The translations under genes and the position numbers were made by a program. A stretch of 64,000 nt of DNA, taken from positions 21,196 to 85,195 of the forward strand of contig JBEKVM010000029.1 of NCBI GenBank assembly GCA_049513975.1, given 5' to 3'. The notes under the pieces were generated by a model. It had not been told where the DNA came from. It saw nothing but the letters and a program-made list of their open reading frames with translations, and made no database searches. Below, one piece after another: positions 57,870-64,000 of the stretch. Source of the DNA: JBEKOF01 sp049513975. GTDB taxonomy: Bacteria; Verrucomicrobiota; Verrucomicrobiia; Limisphaerales; Palsa-1400. Positions within the stretch are counted from its first letter, which is position 1; each line of letters starts with the position of its first letter.

Positions 57870-58707
57870 CGGCTGCTTTCTTCAACTCCAGGCAGCAAAC
57901 GGCGCGCGCGCTGGCCGCGAAATCGGCGTCGTAACCGCTCGCGTGATGGATGTCAAAAAAGGTCGCGTCCCCGGCTTCCAGCGCGGTGGACGGACGCCAG
58001 CCTTCCGGGTGGTAGAGAAAGTAATTCAATAGGCAGGTGTCAGGGCGAAAAGCGCCGATCAAGCCGTCAATCCCCGCCTGGTCGAAGATTTGCAGCCAGC
58101 CATGATCCCGGGCGCGGCCAAAGGGGACGCTGGCGTAAAGGGCGCCGCCGGGTTTCAAGACGCGTTTGAGTTCGGCGACGGCCTTCAGGCAGTCGCGCAA
58201 TTGCGACTCCTTTTTCGACGGGTCGGCGGTATAGAGCAGCGTGTTATCCATGCCGACGTGCTCCAAAGTGGAGATGGAAACGGCCCAGTCAAACATATCG
58301 TCCCGATAGGGCAGCCGCCGCAGATCATCGAAGAGGTAGGAAACCCCCTTGTGCCAAAAACAATCCGGTTCGGGCGCGAGGGTGCAGATGTGGAGCCGCT
58401 TGTTTTGCAAGGCCGGATGTTCGAGCAGGAATTCAAAATTCAAGATCGAGCCCGCATCCAGCAGCAAACCCGGCGCGGCCGGCAGCCGCGAGAAAAACCA
58501 GGGGTACTCGACAATGCGCTCGTCCAGCCGCCAGCCATATCCGGACGGAAGTTGGTCCGCCTGAAAATCACCCGCCTGGAGGACGCGGGCAATTTCGTGG
58601 AGTTTGTATTCCACATAACCCTTGCTCCATGGCTTCAGGCCGGAGTGCTGGAAACGCCGGCGTTTCCAGGCTTGGCGCGCGCGGCGAAGGAGCGGCGGTT
58701 TATTCAT
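57856..58707 (-). CDS. SAM-dependent methyltransferase
   Basis: This 283-aa class I methyltransferase has LLLDAGSILNFEFLLEHP as the SAM-binding motif I variant, FDWAVSISTLEHVGMDN as motif with catalytic or binding acidic residue and VLKPGGALYASVPFG. Start ATG-58707 (MNKPPLL) is chosen because it follows the neighbouring FkbM gene with an 8-bp overlap. Substrate unknown; context suggests a sugar. Confidence 0.87.
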   Translation of the reverse strand: MNKPPLLRRARQAWKRRRFQHSGLKPWSKGYVEYKLHEIARVLQAGDFQADQLPSGYGWRLDERIVEYPWFFSRLPAAPGLLLDAGSILNFEFLLEHPALQNKRLHICTLAPEPDCFWHKGVSYLFDDLRRLPYRDDMFDWAVSISTLEHVGMDNTLLYTADPSKKESQLRDCLKAVAELKRVLKPGGALYASVPFGRARDHGWLQIFDQAGIDGLIGAFRPDTCLLNYFLYHPEGWRPSTALEAGDATFFDIHHASGYDADFAASARAVCCLELKKAADAGH

Positions 58708-59683
58708 GCGGTGGATGGATGGGGGAATCAGGGTGAAGGCTCTTGTCGAAAAAATCCAGCTCGGACGCCTCAAAGCTCCGGCTCAACGCGGCATCGGCGG
58801 CGGGAAAGGCAACCACATCAAAAAAAGAGCGCCGCAGATCACAGTAAAGCCGCAGCGACCTGAGCAGTTCCTTTTGTCCGCCATCGGCCTGGGTCAGGGG
58901 ATTTCCGGCGCCGTCGTAAAAATCAAAGCGGGCATAACCGTGCTCCTGCAACAGGGTGAACAACGCGTCCGGATCGCCGCCTTCCCGGCGGATGAAAGCG
59001 GGGAAAAACTCAAAGAACAAGACCGGCCGGTGCGCGGCCAGCAGGCGGGTTGCGCCGCGCAGAATCCTCAACTCAAACCCTTCCGTGTCAATTTTCACCA
59101 GATGCGGGGCGCGATAATCGGGCTCTCCGTCGAGCAGTTGATCGAGGGTGACAAATTCGAGCCATTCGCCGCCCTGGGCGCAAGGCTCGATGTTGGAGTT
59201 GCCCTCGGCATAGTTATGCTTTACTGCCGTCCGGCGTTTTTCATCCGTCAGCGCCACAAACCGCGCGCGGCTTTGCGGGATTTGCGCCAGGTTATGCGTC
59301 AGGCTCGCCTGGAAGCGCGGGTTGGCCTCCACGCAAAGAAACCGGCCGGAGGTTTCCCGCGAAACCAGGTAAGTGGCGGCGCCGATATTCGCGCCAATAT
59401 CCAGCATCACCAAGCCGCCGCGCGCCGCCCGCACCACCCGCGCCAGACGCGGCAGCACCGAGTCGTAAAACGGAAGCTCGAAGTGGGAAAGGATGATGTT
59501 GCTCGAAAAGGGCGTCTGGAAGGCGAACCCGTCGAGCCAGGCCGTAACATCCGGATCGCCCAGCCTCAACAGGAAGCGGCGCGCTCTGCGCAGGCGCGTT
59601 CTGCGGCGGGGGTTGCCGGAGCCGCCCTGCCGAAGCTCGGCCAGATACGCGCGATAAACGGACTGGGCAATCTTGGCAAACAT
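58700..59683 (-). CDS. FkbM family methyltransferase
   Basis: This 327-aa protein has VMLDIGANIGAATYLVSRE, FLCVEANPRFQASLTHNLA and LVKIDTEGFELRILRGA, the signature FkbM motifs. These enzymes O-methylate sugars or polyketides and are common in LPS/capsule clusters. The first gene of a four-gene minus-strand run reading FkbM, methyltransferase, GT2, C-methyltransferase. Confidence 0.92.
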   Translation of the reverse strand: MFAKIAQSVYRAYLAELRQGGSGNPRRRTRLRRARRFLLRLGDPDVTAWLDGFAFQTPFSSNIILSHFELPFYDSVLPRLARVVRAARGGLVMLDIGANIGAATYLVSRETSGRFLCVEANPRFQASLTHNLAQIPQSRARFVALTDEKRRTAVKHNYAEGNSNIEPCAQGGEWLEFVTLDQLLDGEPDYRAPHLVKIDTEGFELRILRGATRLLAAHRPVLFFEFFPAFIRREGGDPDALFTLLQEHGYARFDFYDGAGNPLTQADGGQKELLRSLRLYCDLRRSFFDVVAFPAADAALSRSFEASELDFFDKSLHPDSPIHPPHE

Positions 59684-59873
59684 GGGTCACCAGGAAACAA
59701 CAATTCAGGCCAGCAAGTTCAGCCCTGTCGTTTGAGGTTAGGGGAATGCTTCCAGGAATGCACGCACAAACAATCTTCCCCACGGGAAGCCGCTCCAGTC
59801 CCCCGCCGGCAAAAATGGCTGCCCTGGCATCCCTCGCAAAGTCCGGCTCCCCCGTGCCGCGCCGGGGAACAGC

Positions 59874-60743
59874 TCACCAATTGCCGTCGCGTTCGTAGCC
59901 CGCCCCGACCAATAAATCATTGTAGAGATATTTGAAACGGGCGGTCAGCTTGGGGGTGAAATGGGCGCGCCAGTCGCCGGCGATGCCTTTGCGGTAATGG
60001 GACTTGATGTCCTCCTCTCCCGCCTGTCGCCCGCGGCTCAGTTTTTTAAAAGTATGACGGGCCGCCACCTCTTCAATGAGGGACCGTTCCACCTCAATGC
60101 CCCAATTCTCGTGAAACATCCGCTCCAACTGGCCGGCGGCGTCCTGGAGGAAATCCTCGAATTTGAAGCACTGCTCCCCGGCTTCCAGCCAACTGCGCTG
60201 GATCAGCGCCGAACCGGCCAGCCAGCATTCCATCAGATAGCGCAGCCCCTCTTCTTCATCGAGACTGGTCAAAACCGTGCGCATCTTTTCCAGCGCCGGG
60301 GTGTCCAGGCCGTGGCTGTTGCGGACGCTGAAATAGCTGGAAACCAGGGTGTCGCGCAAATCGCGCAGGAGGACAAAATAGCGGCTGGAGGCCGGGGCGA
60401 AAGACTGGTATTCCTGGCGGCTGACATAAACACAGCGATAGACCTTGCCGCTCTTGATCGGCCGGGTGAAGACTTGGGCTTCATCCACCTCCGCCGGCTC
60501 GAAGTCGGGAGTGAAGATATGCTGCAACATCCCCCCGATCCACTGGGATCCGGCTTTCCAATGGGTAATGTGAAACAGTGTCATCTCCGGCGGTATCAGC
60601 AGCGCCGTTCCATTGCCGTGTCGCGCACCCGCGGAGGTCAGACCGCTGAAAATCCGTCGAAAAAAAGTCGCTTGATGACTGTTGCGGTGGTCTGCAATCT
60701 TCTTTTCCGGCGGAGGAATTTGTGTCTCGGTTAAAATGCTCAT
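59874..60743 (-). CDS. Sulfotransferase
   Basis: This 289-aa protein has a PAPS 5'-phosphosulfate loop HITHWKAGSQWIGGML, the 3'-phosphate site FVLLRDLRDTLVSSYFSVRN, and FKFEDFLQDAAGQLERM, as in P-loop sulfotransferases (PF00685). It probably sulfates a surface polysaccharide. A run of charged residues precedes the catalytic domain. Confidence 0.9.
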   Translation of the reverse strand: MSILTETQIPPPEKKIADHRNSHQATFFRRIFSGLTSAGARHGNGTALLIPPEMTLFHITHWKAGSQWIGGMLQHIFTPDFEPAEVDEAQVFTRPIKSGKVYRCVYVSRQEYQSFAPASSRYFVLLRDLRDTLVSSYFSVRNSHGLDTPALEKMRTVLTSLDEEEGLRYLMECWLAGSALIQRSWLEAGEQCFKFEDFLQDAAGQLERMFHENWGIEVERSLIEEVAARHTFKKLSRGRQAGEEDIKSHYRKGIAGDWRAHFTPKLTARFKYLYNDLLVGAGYERDGNW

Positions 60744-61066
60744 CAGTTGAATAAAAATGCCGCTCGCGCGCTCCAGTCGTATCCAAGCCGGTCTCCTTCA
60801 ACCTTTGAGCACTTGCTGCCGGGATTAAAATAATTCATGCGTTTCCGCCGCTTTCCGCAGCCAGAATACGCCGCAGAATCACGCCTAATATATTTAATAA
60901 ACTCCATTTAATGTAAGATGGAAGCCTGCACACAAGTAGGTGATTCCCTTACATCTGGTCAAAGCAAATTGCCATCTGTGGCGGCGGTTGTCAAGGGTGG
61001 CGGTGGATTTTTTCGGCAGGCTCGATTCGGCTTGGTTTCCCCGCGGTTTGGTGGTATCAATCCTCC
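60744..61066. other. AT-rich divergent intergenic region
   Basis: The strand direction changes here, so promoters for both sides should be present. The most AT-rich part is 60888-60915 (TAATATATTTAATAAAC), a plausible promoter area. I cannot define a specific pair. Confidence 0.4.
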
Positions 61067-61828
61067 ATGCGCCGTTCCGTTCCCGGTTATTTTCACACGC
61101 TGGAACCGTTTCTGGATTTATTCAAAACGGGGGTGCCGATCTTGATGTATCACAAGATTGGCCTGCGCCCGCCCCGTGTGCGGCTGCGGGGGCTTTATGT
61201 CCGCCAGGATGTCCTGGTGCGGCAACTGGATGAATTGCAACAGGCTGGCTTCACCTCCTGCCCGCCGGCCGAAGCCAATGTCCGGGCTCGCACCAACGGC
61301 GCCCCGGCCCGGCGCGTCGTCCTGACCTTCGATGACGGCTTCCGCAATGTCTTTGAAAACGCCCTCGAGCCGCTGGCCCGCAAACATTTCCGCGCCATTC
61401 AATTCCTCGTCGTCAATTGCATCGGCAAACTCAATCAATGGGACCTGCGCGACGGGGAGGCCGCGGAGCCGCTGATGGACGCCGGGCAGGTGCGCGAGTG
61501 GTTGCGGGCGGGACATCGCATCGGCTCGCATTCCCTGAGCCACCCGCGCCTGACCCGCCTGAGCCTGCGGGACGCGCAGGAGGAGATTTCGGCGAGCAAG
61601 AAAAAACTGGAGGACACTTTTGGCGTCGCCGTGGAGGATTTTTGTTATCCCTTTGGGGATTGGAACGAAGCAGTGCGCGACTTGGTGATGGAGGCCGGTT
61701 ATCGCACCGCCTGCACGACGGAGTGCGGCGTTAATTCTCCGGCCACCTCGCCGCTGGAACTGCGCCGCATCCCCGTGCGCCATCCCACCCGCAGCCTCAA
61801 GGCGCTGAGAGCGCGGCTCATGGGATAA
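61067..61828 (+). CDS. Polysaccharide deacetylase (NodB homology, CE4)
   Basis: This 253-aa protein has VVLTFDDGFRNVFENAL (metal-binding and catalytic Asp-Asp), SHSLSHPRLTRL (His-x3-His) and CYPFGDWNEAV. It removes N- or O-acetyl groups from polysaccharide in the envelope. A likely non-cleaved anchor is absent, so it may act at the cytoplasmic face or be exported by another route. Confidence 0.92.
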   Translation: MRRSVPGYFHTLEPFLDLFKTGVPILMYHKIGLRPPRVRLRGLYVRQDVLVRQLDELQQAGFTSCPPAEANVRARTNGAPARRVVLTFDDGFRNVFENALEPLARKHFRAIQFLVVNCIGKLNQWDLRDGEAAEPLMDAGQVREWLRAGHRIGSHSLSHPRLTRLSLRDAQEEISASKKKLEDTFGVAVEDFCYPFGDWNEAVRDLVMEAGYRTACTTECGVNSPATSPLELRRIPVRHPTRSLKALRARLMG

Positions 61829-61909
61829 CCCGCCAGACAGGAGGCCCCCCCGAAACCGGCGTTTTCCCTGTCCTGATCATAATTCATATCTCCTGCGCGT
61901 TTCCGACTC

Positions 61910-62221
61910 CGGTGCGCGGAGTATCAGGAAGACATCTGTCAGGTCCGGGCCTGGGGGGCGCCGGGTGCGGCGGCTCCTCGCAATTATGACGCAACTCCGA
62001 CATCGGGAAATGTCGCGGCCTTGGGCATCAATACCTGGCATAATCTTGCCCTGTTTTGTGACGGTAATTCGATTAGCGCGCAAATTGACGGCGTAACCGT
62101 TGGAACGATCTCCGATTCCAGCTATGCCCGCGGCATGGTTGGTTTTGGTGTGGCCGGCTATCCTGCTGCCGAATTCGACAATTTTAAAGTTGATCCGGTT
62201 GTCGCAGCGGACAAACCATAG
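61910..62221 (+). pseudogene. Galactocerebrosidase-type C-terminal lectin-like remnant
   Basis: Reading plus-strand frame from about 61910: YQEDICQVRAWG ... YDATPTSGNVAALGINTWHN, ISAQIDGVTVGTISDSSYARG and MVGFGVAGYPAAEFDNFKVD. This matches the C-terminal concanavalin-like domain of GH59 galactosylceramidases. There is no start codon and no catalytic domain. It must be a fragment. Confidence 0.65.
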
Positions 62222-62246
62222 CTATACGAAGGATAGCCTTACACGC

Positions 62247-62274
62247 TTTTTCCCAGACTTCGCTGGGAAAAAGA
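62247..62274. terminator. Hairpin following the GH59 remnant
   Basis: CTTTTTCCCAG and its complement form an 11-bp stem around ACTTCG; a second small hairpin (TTCGCC/GGCGAA) follows at 62277-62292. The A/T-rich flanks fit a bidirectional terminator. Confidence 0.5.
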
Positions 62275-62317
62275 GGTTCGCCTTTGGCGAACAGCCGTTG
62301 CGTGATATTTTTTCTTC

Positions 62318-63954
62318 ATGCGCACCTCCGATGATTTTTCCAGTTATCTTGGCGATGGGCTGATTGTGTGGACCGTATTTCCCTCCGCGGTTACTTCCCG
62401 ATGGGACAAGCCAGCGGCGGCTTCATCATGTGGTGGAACCGTCTTTATCCCGGGCTGCCCATCACCGAAAAGAGGCTGCGTTCCATGGCCGGTGATTTCG
62501 CCCGGCGGGTCAGAACCTTTGCCCGGAGGAAGGAGATTCCCTTTTTGTCTTTTGCGGTGGGGGACAAAACCAAACATGCCCAGGCCGACGCCCTCCGTCC
62601 CGCCGACCCCAATTTCCAAGGGGTCTTTGCCATTTTCGCCTCCAAAGCGCCCGCCTTGGTGTGGAAAGCGTGGAAGAACAAGAAAGGGAAACTGGTGTTG
62701 CGGCGGAGCAGGAACTGGCCCTTGGTCTATCATTATCACTTTCATATCGTGGATCGGCAATGGGGCCATATCACCATCCGGATCAGTGGACATCCCCCGT
62801 TCGGTCTGCAGATTTCGCTCAACGGACATGAATGGGTTGAGCGCAAAGCCCGCGCACAGGGCGTGCCCCTGGTCAAACAGGGGAACTGCTTTGTGGGCGG
62901 GTCGGACTTCCCCCAGGTCAATCAACTGGCCCAGACTTTGGAGGGGCCGAAGGGTTTGGCCCAACTGGCGGAAGTCTGCGAACGGTGGGTTTATTCCGCC
63001 TGCCTTTGTTTCGTGCTGGATGGCGAAGCCCAGCGGCGTTCGGGATTTCGCTACCAGTATTCCTGTTATCAAGTGGAATACAGCCGCAACCTGCTGTTTA
63101 AGAGCGGGCGGCTTTTGGATGAGGTGTATCAGGGTTTGATCGAGCGAACCTGGCGGCAACTGGATGTGCCGCGCCTGAAGACCATCTTTGGCCGAAAAAA
63201 GCGTCCCCATCAAAATAGAATTGGAGGCGGAAGGCTGGAGAGGATCGTGGAACGGTTTGATTACGACCTGACCGTCTTCAAGGTGCATTTTGGCAAGCTG
63301 ACCCTGAAGATGTATGACAAAAGCGACCGGGTTCTGAGGGTGGAAGTCATTGTCAACAATATCAGCGAACTGCGGGTGGGAAAGAGGCTGGAGAAACTGC
63401 CCGGCATGGTGGAGCAGTTGGAAGGAATGGTGGTGCGGTTTTTGGGGGTGGTGCAAGCCGCCCATCTGAGTTTTTTGGACGGGGAGCGGCTGGATCAATT
63501 GGCCATTCCCAGCCGTTGCGGAAACCACAGGGTGGCCGGGGTGGATTTGAACAAGGCACGAATGCGAGCGGTCGCGGAAGCGTTGCTGGCGCTGGCCGCA
63601 GCCCCGCGCGGTTTTACCGCCAGGGACTTGGCGCAGAGAGTCCACGAGCAAGCGGGCCGAACCATGTCCGGCTACAGTCCGCGCAAGGCCGCTTACGACC
63701 TGCGCAAGCTCAGAGGCAAAAGTCTGGTGGCCCCAATCCCCAAAACCAGGCGTTACCGGCCGCAAAAACCGGGCATCCGAAAACTGGCGGGATTGCTGGT
63801 GATCAGAGAAAAAGTGATCCACCCCGTTTTGGCCGGCGTCTGCCGCCCCAAAGCCGGGCGACCGCCAAAACTCGCCAGCCGCTTGGACATGCACTATCAA
63901 AACCTCCAGAGGGAAATGCTCGCGACGCTCCAATTTTTGAAACTCGCTGCTTAA
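62318..63954 (+). pseudogene. Widespread uncharacterised protein family, frameshifted near its 5' end
   Basis: The main frame (62368-63954) encodes HYHFHIVDRQWGHITIRISG, then LQISLNGHEWVERKA, RVEVIVNNISELRVGKRL and a C-terminal winged-helix-like part. I recognise a family of ~500-aa proteins present in many soil bacteria, often in several copies, with no known function. The natural N terminus (DFSSYLGDGLIVWTVFPSAV, TSRWD) is in the frame starting at ATG-62318, one frame away, so a shift occurs near 62405-62415. The main frame alone has only a GTG start. It is either a pseudogene, a sequencing error or a programmed shift. Confidence 0.65.
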
Positions 63955-64000
63955 AACAGATACCAACATGTTGGTCTTAATTCTTGGACAGCAGGGCAAA

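Overview
The window is high-GC bacterial DNA, most like a member of Verrucomicrobiota (Pedosphaera/Limisphaerales-type). I infer this from a prepilin-like major-pilin paralogue, NHL-repeat and YncE-like secreted propellers with the C-terminal style of that group, a long-form IspH, many scattered seven-base simple repeats, and low operon density. No rRNA or ribosomal genes are present, so the assignment is an inference.

Layout. 1-11.3 kb: truncated prepilin-like gene, EF-hand secreted protein divergent from an OmpR-type two-component system with 11-bp-spaced direct repeats between them, a GH51 remnant fused tail-to-tail to a start-less NHL gene, DUF309, M50 protease, LeuD-like subunit, zinc aminopeptidase, TlpA-like thioredoxin, a small lipoprotein and a HicAB pair. 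11.4-19.7 kb: glnS with a deletion removing its HIGH region, a beta-propeller protein, dGTPase, ispH and a MurG/MGDG-like glycosyltransferase. 19.9-24.8 kb: an integrative element in the 3' end of tRNA-Pro(TGG), flanked by identical 28-bp att copies. It carries a tyrosine integrase, an excisionase-like protein, two integron-type gene cassettes with attC-like sites but no integron integrase, and an HUH-type Rep protein with a nearby hairpin.

25.7-31.2 kb is the outstanding region: a minus-strand array of about 31 tRNA genes plus a half gene. Nearly all have encoded CCA, and anticodons cover 19 amino acids (all but Tyr). They are not ordinary tRNAs. Every readable T-loop has G where the universal T/pseudouridine-55 should be (consensus N-G-C-R instead of T-T-C-R). 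Four have C33. Three or more with Leu anticodons lack the long variable arm. Mobile ~98-nt palindromic repeats sit exactly at the CCA ends of several, each flanked by a repeated TGG (CCA). A sirtuin gene, a membrane-anchored protein, a 51-aa basic protein and, downstream, an HNH endonuclease are embedded in or adjoin the array. I regard this as the candidate undescribed system: a second, elbow-altered tRNA set.

32-44 kb: a secreted GH95-like enzyme with a LamG insertion, a type III restriction-modification pair, a 666-aa protein of unknown role and a transposase remnant. 44.5-61.8 kb: surface glycan assembly (MsbA-like ABC exporter, GT9, several GT2, GT4, GT10 fucosyltransferase, nucleotide-sugar epimerase, C-methyltransferase, FkbM methyltransferase, sulfotransferase, polysaccharide deacetylase), with an AbiEii-like nucleotidyltransferase pair in its midst. 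61.9-64 kb: a galactocerebrosidase-type C-terminal remnant and a frameshifted member of a widespread uncharacterised protein family.
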